A stretch of 64,000 bases of DNA from Rhizobium tibeticum (GTDB taxonomy: Bacteria > Pseudomonadota > Alphaproteobacteria > Rhizobiales > Rhizobiaceae). The number at the start of each line of letters is the position of its first letter. Positions within the stretch are counted from its first letter, which is position 1. Below are positions 1 to 9,119 of this stretch, piece by piece. Made by a program: the position numbers and the translations under genes. The notes beneath the pieces were generated by a model. The model was not told the origin of the DNA. It did no database searches and saw nothing but the letters and a program-made list of their open reading frames with translations. The stretch covers positions 186,001 to 250,000 of the forward strand of contig NZ_FOCV01000005.1 in the NCBI RefSeq assembly GCF_900110205.1, in the 5' to 3' direction.

Positions 1-1
1 C

Positions 2-103
2 GACGCTGCCGGTCTGCAACAAGCAGACTACGACACCAACGATGACGCCTCTTCCGACAACGATCAATCCGACTTCGGCAATGACGACAGCTTCAACGTC
101 TGA
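2..103 (+). CDS. C-terminal tail of an unidentified protein (gene starts before the window)
   Basis: An open frame enters from the left edge and ends at TGA 101-103. It gives 33 residues very rich in Asp, Asn and Ser, ending ...GNDDSFNV. Such acidic low-complexity tails are common in secreted or surface-associated proteins, but no family can be recognised from so little. It could also be chance reading frame; the strong D/N/S bias is the only support. Confidence 0.4.
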   Translation, partial: DAAGLQQADYDTNDDASSDNDQSDFGNDDSFNV

Positions 104-271
104 CGCGGTCTGGTTGCCTTCGCTTGATGCCGATCTGTCGGTCGCGGCGCACGAAGATGCTCCCATCCGTTGTCGGACGTATATCAGCAACCGACAGATC
201 AACCTTGACGAGAGAGGCGGAGTTCTCGATAAGGTCGGAAGCGTTATGGCGGTTTAGCAGGCAAGAGCTTA

Positions 272-1078
272 GTGAACATCCTTATTATCAGTCGCAGGTC
301 AGAGCACGAGAGAAGGCATTTTCAGTCTCAACAGATGGCGAGACTTGGATTGGAGTATCGTTTTCTTGATGCGTTTGAAGCAAGCGACCTATCGCCCGAA
401 GACTGCCAGGGAGCCGCGAACACCTGGCCAAGTCCGACGCTTCGCCAGGACATAGCCTGCTTCACCTCGCATAGAATGGCATGGAACGCCGTCGTAGAGC
501 GAAACGAAAAGACAATCATACTGGAAGACGATGCCGTCCTTTCGAGTGATATTGGCGACGTGATAACGACGATCCGCGACCGAGATGACGATTGGAATTG
601 CGTCTACGATCTGGAATTCGTCCCTCAGCCCCATATCGTGGCAAAGTCGCCGCTTTGGATCGACGATCGCACCGGCCACAAGGCGACGCGCGTCTTTCAA
701 AATCGGCTCGGCCTGGCTGGCTATGTCATCGGCCCGCGAGCAGCCACCAGAATGCTTGAGGATACGAGGAAGTATGCGCTGGTCGACGCGCATTTCTGGC
801 ATCGATCCTGGGTTGCGGCCCTTCAGATCGAACCCGCTCCGGTGGTCCAGCTGCGTTTTATCGGCGACAGCACGGTCAGGGCGGCGCCCTTCCTTCGGAC
901 ATCCGAAGACGATGCATTCAGGCCACAGAGCAAGCTGCGCAAGCATTTCATGCGCTTGCGTCTCGAGCTCGTGAAGGCGCGCAATCTTATGCGAGCCGCC
1001 CATTTTCGAAGCGAGAAGCGCCAAATCCGTATGGATCGCGCCAAGTTCACACTCGCGCCCGACCACCACAAGGTTTGA
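272..1078 (+). CDS. glycosyltransferase family 25 (LPS-type) protein
   Basis: A 268-residue protein starting at GTG 272, with an AAGAG-like ribosome site just upstream. The N-terminus (NILIISRRSEHERRHF) and the acidic motif ILEDDAVLS near residues 80-88 are typical of GT25 enzymes, which add sugars to lipopolysaccharide or related glycans. A second conserved block, GLAGYVIGPRAATRML near residue 150, also fits. The basic C-terminus suggests membrane association in the cytoplasm. It is convergent with queF, so it is probably transcribed alone. Donor and acceptor cannot be inferred. Family assignment is firm; the role in LPS is by family. Confidence 0.8.
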   Translation: MNILIISRRSEHERRHFQSQQMARLGLEYRFLDAFEASDLSPEDCQGAANTWPSPTLRQDIACFTSHRMAWNAVVERNEKTIILEDDAVLSSDIGDVITTIRDRDDDWNCVYDLEFVPQPHIVAKSPLWIDDRTGHKATRVFQNRLGLAGYVIGPRAATRMLEDTRKYALVDAHFWHRSWVAALQIEPAPVVQLRFIGDSTVRAAPFLRTSEDDAFRPQSKLRKHFMRLRLELVKARNLMRAAHFRSEKRQIRMDRAKFTLAPDHHKV

Positions 1079-1163
1079 ATTCCGGGGGACGTTCAGCCAA
1101 ATCACCCCAGCCGCCATCCGTTTGGCGGCGGGATAACGGTGCTGTGTTGGTCAAACGAACGCC

Positions 1164-1628
1164 TCAGCCGCGACCGCGATAGGTCGCGACGCCCTGGTCG
1201 GGCAGCCACACGTTCTCCGGTGGCTTTCCGGTCTGCCAGAACACGTCGATCGGAATGCCACCGCGCGGATACCAGTAGGCGCCGATCCTGAGCCACTTCG
1301 GATCGAGCAGCTCGACCAGCCGCTTGGCGATATAGATCGAGCAATCCTCGTGGAAGGCGCCGTGGTTGCGGAAGGCATGCAGGAACAGCTTCAGCGACTT
1401 CGATTCCACCAGCCAGTCGTTCGGAATGTAGTCGATCACGATGTGGGCGAAATCGGGCTGCCCCGTCATCGGGCAAAGCGACGTGAACTCCGGCGCAGTG
1501 AAGCGGACGACATAGTCGGTGCCGGCGTGGCTCGACGGCACCCTCTCCAGCACCGCTTCCTCAGGTGTTTTCGGAGATTCTGTCTGGCTGCCCAGCATGG
1601 ATAGGTTGGATACGTCTGTGGTGGGCAT
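1164..1628 (-). CDS. queF: NADPH-dependent 7-cyano-7-deazaguanine (preQ0) reductase QueF
   Basis: A 154-residue protein of the short (type I) QueF class. It reduces the nitrile of preQ0 to preQ1 in queuosine tRNA modification, in the cytoplasm. The catalytic Cys lies in [12 protein letters not shown] (about residues 49-60). The QueF signature ESKSLKLF is near residues 76-83 and is followed by [12 protein letters not shown]. Length matches the family. Its ATG (1628) directly abuts the stop of the upstream CDF transporter (1629), so the two are probably co-transcribed and translationally coupled. Confidence 0.95.
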   Translation of the reverse strand: MPTTDVSNLSMLGSQTESPKTPEEAVLERVPSSHAGTDYVVRFTAPEFTSLCPMTGQPDFAHIVIDYIPNDWLVESKSLKLFLHAFRNHGAFHEDCSIYIAKRLVELLDPKWLRIGAYWYPRGGIPIDVFWQTGKPPENVWLPDQGVATYRGRG

Positions 1629-2543
1629 TCAAGCCTCCTTGATGACTTTGACGCGGATGCCATGGGCTTTTTCGCCCTCAGGCTCAACGTGAATGGCGAT
1701 GCTGGAGCCCGGATGCGCTGCGCGGATGGCATCTTCAAGGCGGTCGCAGATATCGTGCGCCTGCCTTACAGACAGGGCGGCCGGCACGACAAGGTGAAAA
1801 TCGACGAAGGTGACAGTGCCGGCGCGGCGCGTCTTCAGGTCGTGCACGCCGATGGAGCCCGTGGCGTGCGTGGCGATCGCCTGCATGATCGCCTCTTCCT
1901 CATCGGGTGTGACCGCCTGATCCATCAGGCCCCCGATCGAATGCCAGATCACCTTCCAGCCCTGGTAGAGAATGTTGATGGCGACCAGAATGGCGAGTAC
2001 TGGGTCGAAGATCGCGTAGCCGGTGGCCAGCGCCAGCAGCAGGCCGGCGAGAACGCCGACGGAGGTGACGACGTCGGACATGATGTGCTGACCATCCGCC
2101 GTCAGCGCCGCCGATCGGTATTTGCGTCCGGTCCTGATCAGGAGTTGCGCCCAGACGGCATTGATCACGCCGGCGACAAAGTTGATCGCCAGGCCGAGGG
2201 CCGGTGCATCCAGCATCCGCGGATCGGAGAGATGCCCGATCGCCTCATTGACGATCAGCAGCGCCGCCACGACGATCAGTGCGCCCTCGGTCACCGCTGA
2301 AAAATATTCCGCCTTGTGATGGCCGAAGGGATGATCGTGGTCGGCCGGTTTCTGCGCATAGCGGATGACGAAGAAGGCGACGAAAGCGGCAACGACGTTC
2401 ACCGTCGATTCCAGCCCATCCGACAGCAACGCCACCGAGCCTGTCGCCCACCATGCGACCATCTTCAAGCCCATGACGCCGAGCGACATCGGGATACCCC
2501 AAAGCGCCAGCCGCCGAACCGTAAGACTGCCCTTTTCGTTCAT
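1629..2543 (-). CDS. cation diffusion facilitator (CDF) family metal transporter
   Basis: A 304-residue inner-membrane protein (start MNEKGSLTVRR at 2543). The in-frame ATG at 2549 sits too close to the GGGG ribosome site, which is well spaced for 2543. CDF hallmarks are a metal-site motif LLSDGLEST in an early membrane segment, the cytosolic His-rich loop DHDHPFGHHKAE, and DGQHIMSDVV in a later segment, followed by a C-terminal cytosolic metal-sensing domain (about 215-300). CDF proteins export divalent metals (Zn, Fe, Mn or Co) in exchange for protons; the metal cannot be read from sequence here. The same frame stays open far upstream to 3278, but that part is shadow coding of the DUF2161 gene. 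Confidence 0.9.
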   Translation of the reverse strand: MNEKGSLTVRRLALWGIPMSLGVMGLKMVAWWATGSVALLSDGLESTVNVVAAFVAFFVIRYAQKPADHDHPFGHHKAEYFSAVTEGALIVVAALLIVNEAIGHLSDPRMLDAPALGLAINFVAGVINAVWAQLLIRTGRKYRSAALTADGQHIMSDVVTSVGVLAGLLLALATGYAIFDPVLAILVAINILYQGWKVIWHSIGGLMDQAVTPDEEEAIMQAIATHATGSIGVHDLKTRRAGTVTFVDFHLVVPAALSVRQAHDICDRLEDAIRAAHPGSSIAIHVEPEGEKAHGIRVKVIKEA

Positions 2544-2767
2544 CTTCATCCCCTGCGCAGACATCGGTGCGGATGCGAATGAATTGCAGAAACCAGCCCA
2601 TTCAAACGCAAAACCGCCCGCGCGAAAATCGCACAGGCGGCCCATGAAGCTCATATGTGTGATGATACCCATTTTGTCAAACAGGATCCGTAAGAAAGAT
2701 TTCGACGGGTCGCCGTCGCAAACGGCGATCCTGACCGGTCGCCGCGAATGCCGGGCGCGACCGGTCG

Positions 2768-3481
2768 CTAACGACTCTCGGCCGGACTTGAGGACGTCGA
2801 TACTGCCGCACTTTCGGCTGTGAAACTGATGGATTGCGGCCAACGGAGGAGTGCCGCTTCGCCGGCTGGCGTCAGGGCATAGACACCCTTCTCCCGCCGT
2901 TCGAACCAACCATACACATTGCCGAGCAGGATCTTGCCTGCATCCGGTGCCAGCGCCTTCATGTCGCGCGGCCGCACGAGCCCCTGGCTGAGTACAGCGG
3001 CGCAAATCAGCGCCCGCTGGCGATAGGCCGTCATGATCGGTGCCCGCGAGCCACCGCCAACCACCGGATCTCCACGCCGGCGCTGATGTTCCTTGACGAG
3101 CCGCGACCGGCGCTTCGGATTGGTGCGCGGCATCGGCGAGACGGAACTGACGATGACGCTGACTTGCCCGGTATCGGCAACACCGAGCATGCCGATCCCC
3201 AGCCGACGGCAAAGATCGCGATAGCGCTTGTCGGCCTCGCGCCCCCGCCCCTTGGCGGAAACGCGTGCGGCGATCCACACTTCATCGCTCATCGCGGCTC
3301 GATCGACGGCCTGTAGGACAAGTTCAAGATTGAAGCTGAGCTTCAGCTCACACACCACGACGACAGGCGGCTCACCCTCGCTCAAGCCGACGAGATCGCA
3401 TCCGCCGATCTCGCCTTTGACGACATAGCCCGCAGCCTCCAGAAAGCCTTTCACCGGCAGGTAGAGCGAGGTTTCCATCAT
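2768..3481 (-). CDS. DUF2161 family protein, putative PD-(D/E)XK-type phosphodiesterase
   Basis: A 237-residue protein with the DUF2161 layout: an N-terminal part containing GCDLVGLSEGEPPVVVVCELKLSF (about residues 27-50 as a region), whose D...ExK spacing fits a PD-(D/E)XK nuclease core, and a C-terminal winged-helix-like part with GNVYGWFERREKGVYALTP. No experimental function is known to me for the family. It starts 12 bases after the stop of the small gene at 3494-3745, so the two look like an operon. Confidence 0.8.
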   Translation of the reverse strand: MMETSLYLPVKGFLEAAGYVVKGEIGGCDLVGLSEGEPPVVVVCELKLSFNLELVLQAVDRAAMSDEVWIAARVSAKGRGREADKRYRDLCRRLGIGMLGVADTGQVSVIVSSVSPMPRTNPKRRSRLVKEHQRRRGDPVVGGGSRAPIMTAYRQRALICAAVLSQGLVRPRDMKALAPDAGKILLGNVYGWFERREKGVYALTPAGEAALLRWPQSISFTAESAAVSTSSSPAESR

Positions 3482-3493
3482 GACGCGAGCTTA

Positions 3494-3745
3494 TCAGGGG
3501 TTGATATCGGCGATGTCACCGTGCCGGACAAGCAACCGCGGCGACGACATATCGCCGGTCTCCTCGTCGACCATCACGGCATAGGCCGCGACGCCGACGA
3601 AACGCGAGGCCATGGAGGTGGCAATCTTCTCGGCGCTGACAGCGTTCGATGCCTGGCGCATCTCGCCCGGCACCAGATTGCCCCGGTTCTTACGGTACGG
3701 GAGCACGATAAATTTCTCAGCATTGGCCACGACGTTATTCCTCAT
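3494..3745 (-). CDS. small conserved-looking hypothetical protein (83 aa)
   Basis: An 83-residue soluble protein, beginning MRNNVVANAEKFIVLPYRK and containing SNAVSAEKIATSMASRFVG and VMVDEETGDMSSPRLLVRHGDI. The last segment looks like a short beta-rich C-terminus. No known domain, signal peptide or membrane segment. It sits 12 bases upstream of the DUF2161 gene on the same strand, so it is probably part of the same transcript. The amino-acid composition is that of a real protein. Function unknown. Confidence 0.65.
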   Translation of the reverse strand: MRNNVVANAEKFIVLPYRKNRGNLVPGEMRQASNAVSAEKIATSMASRFVGVAAYAVMVDEETGDMSSPRLLVRHGDIADINP

Positions 3746-3911
3746 TCATCGTTCCCGAAATGTTCTGATTTGTTGCAGGATGTCAATCAGAACCTGCCGG
3801 CTCTCGTCGCTGGTGTGAGAACTGCACACCGTCAAGCCGATGCGAGGCGAGGAGCGTGGGCGGCACAAAATCGTCCGCGCCGCCACGGCGGCAGCCGCGC
3901 AAGATCGCTGT

Positions 3912-4286
3912 TCACCGCAGATTGTCCGGAGACGGCTTCATGAGCAAATGCGGCATGATCGTTGTAAAGATGATGTAGCGAAGGTTCGGGTCGTCCAGAT
4001 CAAGCGCGCCGTCACGAAGGAAGCCGAAGCCCGCAAGAATGTCGGCGTCAACCGGCACGGCGATGTCGCTATGGATCGGATTGCTGAGGACGAGGATGCG
4101 GTGGCGGACGTCTCCCGGCGTCGGATCGTCGCGCCAGATCGGCCTTGGCAAAACGATGCCGGCCGAAGTTGCCGCAGCGATCAGTGCGATGACGATCGCG
4201 AATGATTTCAGGATCTTCAGCTGAGAGAGCAGTGGATGCTTAACAGCTACTGTGGCAATTTGGAGTAGAAAATCCTGACATGACAC
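3912..4286 (-). pseudogene. truncated DUF2459/TIGR02117-like protein remnant
   Basis: The frame contains one hydrophobic segment (SFAIVIALIAAATSAGIVLPRP) followed by HRILVLSNPIHSDIAVPVDADIL and DLDDPNLRYI. This matches my memory of the N-terminal half of the DUF2459 (urease-region hypothetical) family, normally about 220-240 residues. After RYI (near base 3970) the similarity stops and the frame ends 19 residues later. The usual C-terminal half is absent, and 3746-3911 shows no continuation. I read it as a decayed 3'-deleted copy. The true start is uncertain; the longest frame begins with GTG 4286. Confidence 0.5.
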
Positions 4287-4339
4287 GGAAATATTTCCGC
4301 GGGCCCGGGCGGTATGGCCACCACATTGGCCATGCCGCC
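4286..4339. repeat. 14-bp palindrome followed by a 13-bp-stem inverted repeat
   Basis: 4286-4299 is a perfect palindrome, CGGAAATATTTCCG. 4308-4320 and 4327-4339 form a 13-bp stem (one G-U) around a 6-base loop. Both lie in the short gap between trpE(G) (stop 4385) and the DUF2459 remnant. The larger hairpin has no T-run on either strand, so it may be a transcript-stabilising or REP-type structure rather than an intrinsic terminator. Confidence 0.45.
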
Positions 4340-4384
4340 GATTATCTCCAAGGAGGCCGAGACGGCCTCGCCTGACGCGTCGTC

Positions 4385-6574
4385 TCAGGCCGCCTTTGTC
4401 TTTGCCTTGCGGGACAGATGGGCGACGACGTTCTCGATCATCCGCATGCCGGCATCGCCGCCAAGCGTCATGATCGATTCCGGGTGGAACTGCACGGCCG
4501 CAATCGGTTCCTTGTCGTGCTCGATGCCCATGATCGTGCCGTCTTCGCTTTCCGCCGTGATGATAAAATCACGCGGCAAGGTCGAGGGATCGGCGAAGAT
4601 CGAGTGATAGCGGCCGACCGTCACCTCCTTGCCGAGGCCGGAAAAGACGATGCCCGGCTCCAGCACACGAATGCGCGACGGCTTGCCGTGCATCGGCAGC
4701 GCCAGATGGCGGAGTTCTCCGCCGTAGGCCTCAGCCAGCGCCTGCAGTCCGAGGCAGACGCCGAAGATCGGAAGGTTGCGCGCCCGCGCCTTCTTGATCG
4801 TCGCCTTGCAATCGAAATCCTTCGGATTGCCGGGACCCGGCGACAGCACGACCAGATCCGGATCCAGCCGGTCGAAGATCTCGTCCGGCACCGGCGTGCG
4901 AACCGTCGAAACGGTCGCGCCGGTCTGGCGGAAGTAGTTGGCCAGCGTATGTACGAAGCTGTCCTCGTGATCAACAAGCAGGATATTGACGCCCTTGCCG
5001 ACGGCAGCGACGTCGCGGCTGACCCTGCCGGAGTTGCCGGCCTTGGCATCGCGGATGGCGGAAAGCATGGCGGAGGCCTTCAGTTCGGTTTCGGCTTCTT
5101 CTTCGTGCGGATCGGAATCGTTGAGCAAGGTCGCTCCTGCCCTGACCTCCGCGATCCCGTCCTTGATCCGAACCGTGCGCAGCGTCAGGCCCGTGTTCAT
5201 GTCGCCGTTGAAGCCGACCATGCCGATCGCCCCGCCGTACCAGGCACGCGGGCTCTTTTCATGGCTTTCAATGAAGCGCATCGCCCAGAGCTTCGGCGCG
5301 CCGGTTACCGTCACGGCCCAGGCGTGGCTGAGGAAGCCGTCAAAAGCGTCCATGTCGTCGCGCAGCCGGCCCTCGATGTGGTCGACGGTGTGGATCAGGC
5401 GCGAATACATCTCGATCTGGCGGCGGCCGATGACCTTCACCGAGCCGGGTTCGCAAACGCGGCTCTTGTCATTGCGGTCGACGTCCGAGCACATCGTCAG
5501 CTCGGATTCGTCCTTCTTGGAATTCAAAAGCTTCAGGATCTGCTCACTATCGGCGATCGGGTCCTCGCCACGCTTGATCGTGCCCGAGATCGGGCAGGTC
5601 TCGATGCGTCGGCCGGACACACGCACGAACATTTCAGGCGAGGCGCCGACCAGATACTCCTGGTTTCCAAGATTGATGAAGAAGGAATAGGGCGACGGGT
5701 TGATCGCCTTCAGGCGCTTGGAAATGTCGGACGGCTTGCTGTCGCAGCGCTCCATGAACTTCTGGCCGGGCACCACCTCGAAGAGATCACCTTTGCGGAA
5801 GCTCTCCTTGGCCTTCACCACCAACTCGGCATACTCGCCGGGACGGTGGTCGCTCTTCGGCGGAATGGCGTCGGTGCGCTGGAACGGCTCGGCCGGAATG
5901 TCGCCCGCCTTGCCCTCGGTCGAAAGCCCGCTCTTTTCGAAATCGTAACGGTCGATCCAGGCCTTGGCAGAGTAGTTGTCGACGACGAGGATTTCATCCG
6001 GCAGATAGAGAACCATGTCGCGCTGGTCGGACGGGCGCGTCAGCTTCAGGTCGATTGCATCGAACTGGAAGGCAAGGTCGTAGCCGAAGGCGCCATAAAA
6101 GCCGAGGTTCGCATCCGCCTGCGAATAGAAGAGATCGGTGACAGCGCGCAGCACCGTGAAGATCGTCGGGATCTTCGAGCGTTCTTCCTCGGTAAAAGCG
6201 CGCTCCGGGGTCTTCACCGTCAAATCGAGGCGCCGCGCCGTGGAGGCGCCGAGCACCAGATCGGAGACCGTCTTCAGGCGCTCGGTAATGAAGGAGAGGA
6301 TCACCTCACCGCGCTCGTTGTAGGCCTCGATCCAAACGTCGCGGCCATGGCAAGAAATCCCGAGTGGCGGATCGACGACGGCAGTGTCCCAGCGGGTGTA
6401 ACGGCCCGGATATTCGTAGTTCGACGAAAACACGGCGCCGCGGCGCTCGTCGAGCTTGTCGATATAAGAGGAGACCGCATCGGCATAGGGGATCGCCCGC
6501 CGCTGCCGGGTGACGGTAATCCCGCCCCGCGTCTCGTAGATTTCCGCTCCGTCATCCCGAAGGATCGTTACCAT
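4385..6574 (-). CDS. trpE(G): anthranilate synthase, fused components I and II
   Basis: A 729-residue fusion that makes anthranilate from chorismate and glutamine, the first step of tryptophan synthesis. Residues about 1-510 are the chorismate-binding TrpE part ([40 protein letters not shown]). Residues about 530-725 are a class I glutamine amidotransferase with SPGPGNP, the nucleophile Cys in GVCLGLQ, and the His-Glu pair in AVQFHPES. The TrpE-TrpG fusion is characteristic of rhizobia. It is preceded by a complete trpL leader and attenuator (6614-6734), so transcription should respond to charged tRNA-Trp. Confidence 0.97.
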   Translation of the reverse strand: MVTILRDDGAEIYETRGGITVTRQRRAIPYADAVSSYIDKLDERRGAVFSSNYEYPGRYTRWDTAVVDPPLGISCHGRDVWIEAYNERGEVILSFITERLKTVSDLVLGASTARRLDLTVKTPERAFTEEERSKIPTIFTVLRAVTDLFYSQADANLGFYGAFGYDLAFQFDAIDLKLTRPSDQRDMVLYLPDEILVVDNYSAKAWIDRYDFEKSGLSTEGKAGDIPAEPFQRTDAIPPKSDHRPGEYAELVVKAKESFRKGDLFEVVPGQKFMERCDSKPSDISKRLKAINPSPYSFFINLGNQEYLVGASPEMFVRVSGRRIETCPISGTIKRGEDPIADSEQILKLLNSKKDESELTMCSDVDRNDKSRVCEPGSVKVIGRRQIEMYSRLIHTVDHIEGRLRDDMDAFDGFLSHAWAVTVTGAPKLWAMRFIESHEKSPRAWYGGAIGMVGFNGDMNTGLTLRTVRIKDGIAEVRAGATLLNDSDPHEEEAETELKASAMLSAIRDAKAGNSGRVSRDVAAVGKGVNILLVDHEDSFVHTLANYFRQTGATVSTVRTPVPDEIFDRLDPDLVVLSPGPGNPKDFDCKATIKKARARNLPIFGVCLGLQALAEAYGGELRHLALPMHGKPSRIRVLEPGIVFSGLGKEVTVGRYHSIFADPSTLPRDFIITAESEDGTIMGIEHDKEPIAAVQFHPESIMTLGGDAGMRMIENVVAHLSRKAKTKAA

Positions 6575-6613
6575 TGTTCCACTCCGTTATCGGGGCCCGG
6601 ATGACAGGCAGTC

Positions 6614-6652
6614 TTAAAAACAAAAAAGCCGCCTGGCGTTTTCCGGGCGGCT
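6614..6652 (-). terminator. trp attenuator: intrinsic terminator of the trpL leader
   Basis: On the minus strand AGCCGCC ... GGCGGCT forms a perfect 7-bp stem followed by TTTTTTG and TTTTT, ending about 40 bases before the trpE(G) start. An upstream GGCGGCC just after the trpL stop (about 6682-6688) can pair with the 5' arm GCCGCC to form the competing antiterminator. TTGGT inside the Trp-codon region can pair with ACCAA downstream. These are the standard mutually exclusive leader folds. Confidence 0.88.
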
Positions 6653-6689
6653 CACTCGTCGTCTTTGGACACGATTGGTCGAGGCCGCC

Positions 6690-6734
6690 TCAGCGAGCCC
6701 ACCACCAAACTGCAATGTTCAAGGACGTGTTCAT
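6690..6734 (-). CDS. trpL: trp operon leader peptide TrpL
   Basis: A 14-codon reading frame, MNTSLNIAVWWWAR, ATG at 6734 and TGA at 6690. Three consecutive TGG codons near the end are the ribosome-stalling signal of trp attenuation. It differs from the S. meliloti peptide as I remember it ([14 protein letters not shown]) at the N-terminal positions but keeps WWWAR. There is no Shine-Dalgarno sequence, and the putative -10 lies only 9 bases upstream of ATG, so the mRNA may be leaderless as reported for S. meliloti. There the terminated leader RNA (rnTrpL) and the peptide also act in trans on other mRNAs. That this holds here is inference. Confidence 0.92.
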   Translation of the reverse strand: MNTSLNIAVWWWAR

Positions 6735-6743
6735 GGGCGAAAT

Positions 6744-6772
6744 TGTTAGCGTGAGATCGGATCGAGCGCAAG
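6744..6772 (-). promoter_or_regulatory. candidate trpL promoter
   Basis: On the minus strand CTTGCGC (6772-6766) and CTAACA (6749-6744) are separated by 16 bases and resemble rhizobial sigma-70 elements (CTTGAC / CTATAT). Transcription would begin at or within a few bases of the trpL ATG. Confidence 0.5.
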
Positions 6773-6789
6773 AGCCGAATCCGGGAATG

Positions 6790-6817
6790 AAAAAAGGGCG
6801 GCCCGATGGCCGCCCTT
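6790..6817 (-). terminator. intrinsic terminator of the haem receptor gene
   Basis: AAGGGCGGCC-CGAT-GGCCGCCCTT is a perfect 10-bp stem with a 4-base loop, followed on the minus strand by a T-run (A-run at 6789-6795 on the plus strand). It lies 21 bases beyond the stop of shmR and just upstream of the trpL promoter, insulating the two genes. Confidence 0.9.
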
Positions 6818-6837
6818 CATATCTTTATGCCACCGGT

Positions 6838-8961
6838 TCAGAATCTGGCCTTCGCTGTCACCATGAAGGTACGACCGCGACCGGTATCGATCGCTGTGCT
6901 CTGGATCGTGCTGGAAGCCGGCGTGTAGGTCTTGTCGAAGACGTTCGTCACGCTCGCCGTCAACTCCAGCCCATTTTCCCACTTGTAATTGGCAAAGAGG
7001 TCGACAACGCCATAGCCACTCATGAATCGTGGGCGCCCGGCATTCGTTGCATTGATTTGCCCGATGTCAGCCTTTCCGGCAGCGTAGAGGCGCGTGCCGA
7101 GTGTCAGGCGTTGATCTTCAAGGAAGCGCCCACCCAGCGTACCGCTGAAGATGTTTTCCGGAAGATAGCTCTGCACACCGAAGCCGTTGACCTGCGACGG
7201 CAGATCGGTGTCGGTATGGGTATAGGCAAGATCGCCGAAGACGAAGCCCGCGTCGTACGCCGCCTGGATTTCAATGCCGCGAACGTTCGACGTACCGGGG
7301 TTGTTGACGAAGAAGGTCTGCCTGCCGCCTCCGGCAAACGCACCGGTGATGTAGTTGTCGATGTTGTCGTTGAAGTAGTTGGCTTTGAAGCGGAAGCTGT
7401 CGCCTGCATCCAGAATGCCATCCAGCTTGATGTTGGCGCCGACTTCCCAGCCCTTGGAGGTTTCCGGCTCCAGGAAAGGATTCGGGAAAAAGGTCTGGCC
7501 GGTAGAACCGGGATGTGAGCCGCCAGCGAAGGTTTCATTGATGGTCGGCGCGCGCTGGGTCTCAGCATATGTCACATAGGGCTGGAACCACTCGGTCGGA
7601 TTCAGCGCAAAGGTGACACTGGGGTTCAGGCGCCCGTCGGACTTATCGACGCTATAAGGACCGGCCGGCATGCCCAGCGGATTGCCTGCGACAACAGAAC
7701 CCGAACCGTCAAGATTGAAATGATCATAGCGCAGGCCAAGCGTCAGATCCGCCATGCCGTAGGTCAACGTGGTTGTGTCGAAGACGCCGAGGATGCCGCT
7801 CTTGCCGCTACCGTTGACCCCACCCAAGGGCTGCGTCCGGCTGTTGATCACGTCGTAATCGTCGTGGAAATACTCGACACCATAGTTCGTCGAGACGGCG
7901 ACGTCGCCAATGTCGAATTTGGAGGTGTTGGAGACGTCAAAGCCAATCCCGGTATCGGTAATCCGGCGACCGGCGGCCGCACCGCCGCCCGTGGCGTTCG
8001 TGTCATATTTCATCTCAAGGCGGTTGTAGTAAAAGTCCGTCTTGAAATCGATCAGCTCGTTGTCGCCGGGCGTATAGGCGTAGCTCGCGGCAAACGTCTT
8101 GTTCTTGACGTTCTGGAAATAGGAATTCGCCAAGAAGTTGTTGTCGTAGGTGATGCCGCCGAGTTTGATCGTGTTTTCCGCATTTGGCGTAATCTCAGCC
8201 TTCAGCATGCCGGAAAGCAGATCCTGTTCGGTGAAAGGCACGGTAACGCCGTCGCCGTTTTCGTAGTTGCCCGGATCGCTCTTGCTGATACCGCCGAGGA
8301 CGGCAAAGACATCATTGAACCGATAGGCGCCAATGGCCGATTCGGACCAACCAAGTTCGTTGGTTCCGACCGTCGCTGAGACGATACCACCGTAGTTCTT
8401 GTCGTCCTGGATCAGATCGTCGATCTCGTAGGTTCGGAAATTGACTGTCCCGGCCAGTGCACCGCCGCCGATACCGGTGACTGCACCGCGGGTCACGTCG
8501 ATGCCTGCCAGGAAGGCTGGATCCACATAGGTAAATCCTTGCGCCTCGTGGCCGGTGAAGCGGAAATTCTGGCGAACGCCATCGATCGACATGTTGACGC
8601 GGCCGGAGCCTTCGAAGCCGCGAATATTCACGGCCACCCCCGGGTTCTGGGGGTTGTTGGCCGTCGACGTTCCCGGAACACTGCGCAGCAGATCATCAGT
8701 GCCCTGACCGGACTGGAGGTTGATCTGGTCCGCGGTGACCGTGCTGGAAGGACCGGCCTTGTTGTAGGGATCGTTGGCCGCCTGCCGGCTGCCCTTCACG
8801 ATGATTGGCGAGAGGAAGGTATCGCCCTCGTTCTTGGCCTTCTGCTCTTCGCCCGTCTGGGCAGTCGAAGGCGCGCTTTGCGCAAAAGCGATGGCGGAAG
8901 GCAAAACAATGGCGAGCGTTGTGCAGGCGAGTAGAACCGAGCGCGAGTGCCGGACGATCAT
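6838..8961 (-). CDS. shmR: TonB-dependent haem/haemoglobin outer-membrane receptor (ShmR-like)
   Basis: A 707-residue outer-membrane receptor. It has a signal peptide (about 1-27, cut near AFAQ), a TonB-box-like stretch TFLSPIIVKGSR near residues 48-59, a plug domain with VNIRGFEGSGRVNMSIDGVRQ and ATRGAV-type plug ending, and a long beta-barrel ending in ...TAKARF, the aromatic C-terminus expected for barrel assembly. The plug pattern is that of the haem/haemoglobin receptor group. In S. meliloti, to my recollection, shmR is the neighbour of trpE(G), as here. Two iron boxes lie upstream (9083-9134). Its cognate ABC transporter (hmu genes) is not in the window. Confidence 0.88.
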   Translation of the reverse strand: MIVRHSRSVLLACTTLAIVLPSAIAFAQSAPSTAQTGEEQKAKNEGDTFLSPIIVKGSRQAANDPYNKAGPSSTVTADQINLQSGQGTDDLLRSVPGTSTANNPQNPGVAVNIRGFEGSGRVNMSIDGVRQNFRFTGHEAQGFTYVDPAFLAGIDVTRGAVTGIGGGALAGTVNFRTYEIDDLIQDDKNYGGIVSATVGTNELGWSESAIGAYRFNDVFAVLGGISKSDPGNYENGDGVTVPFTEQDLLSGMLKAEITPNAENTIKLGGITYDNNFLANSYFQNVKNKTFAASYAYTPGDNELIDFKTDFYYNRLEMKYDTNATGGGAAAGRRITDTGIGFDVSNTSKFDIGDVAVSTNYGVEYFHDDYDVINSRTQPLGGVNGSGKSGILGVFDTTTLTYGMADLTLGLRYDHFNLDGSGSVVAGNPLGMPAGPYSVDKSDGRLNPSVTFALNPTEWFQPYVTYAETQRAPTINETFAGGSHPGSTGQTFFPNPFLEPETSKGWEVGANIKLDGILDAGDSFRFKANYFNDNIDNYITGAFAGGGRQTFFVNNPGTSNVRGIEIQAAYDAGFVFGDLAYTHTDTDLPSQVNGFGVQSYLPENIFSGTLGGRFLEDQRLTLGTRLYAAGKADIGQINATNAGRPRFMSGYGVVDLFANYKWENGLELTASVTNVFDKTYTPASSTIQSTAIDTGRGRTFMVTAKARF

Positions 8962-9082
8962 GAAATCAACCCCTTGAGAAAATATTCACCGGGCTGGCTG
9001 GTCGTGACGCGGTTGCGTTTTCGATGGGCTGGCTAGGCTTTCTGGCGACGTTTTTCGCCTTCTTTTTGCCGCATAAAAAACA

Positions 9083-9097
9083 TGAGTTTAATTGTCA
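9083..9097. promoter_or_regulatory. candidate RirA iron-responsive (IRO) box 1
   Basis: TGAGTTTAATTGTCA matches the rhizobial iron box TGA-N9-TCA recognised by RirA. It lies about 120 bp upstream of the shmR start in the divergent region shared with the extensin-like gene. RirA represses iron-uptake genes, including haem uptake, when iron is plentiful. Confidence 0.65.
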
Positions 9098-9119
9098 ATA
9101 TATCGGTAGGCAGCCATCT

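Noticed and set aside
1109..1132. Possible terminator downstream of queF (CCGCC...GGCGG)
   Set aside because: Short stem and no T-run on the minus strand; too weak to annotate.
2544..3278. Long N-terminal extension of the CDF transporter frame
   Set aside because: It overlaps the DUF2161 gene in another frame and looks like its shadow; the ribosome site favours 2543.
4418..6604. 728-codon open frame on the plus strand opposite trpE(G)
   Set aside because: It is antisense to a clear anthranilate synthase, has the Arg/His/Ala-rich composition of a shadow frame and no domain.
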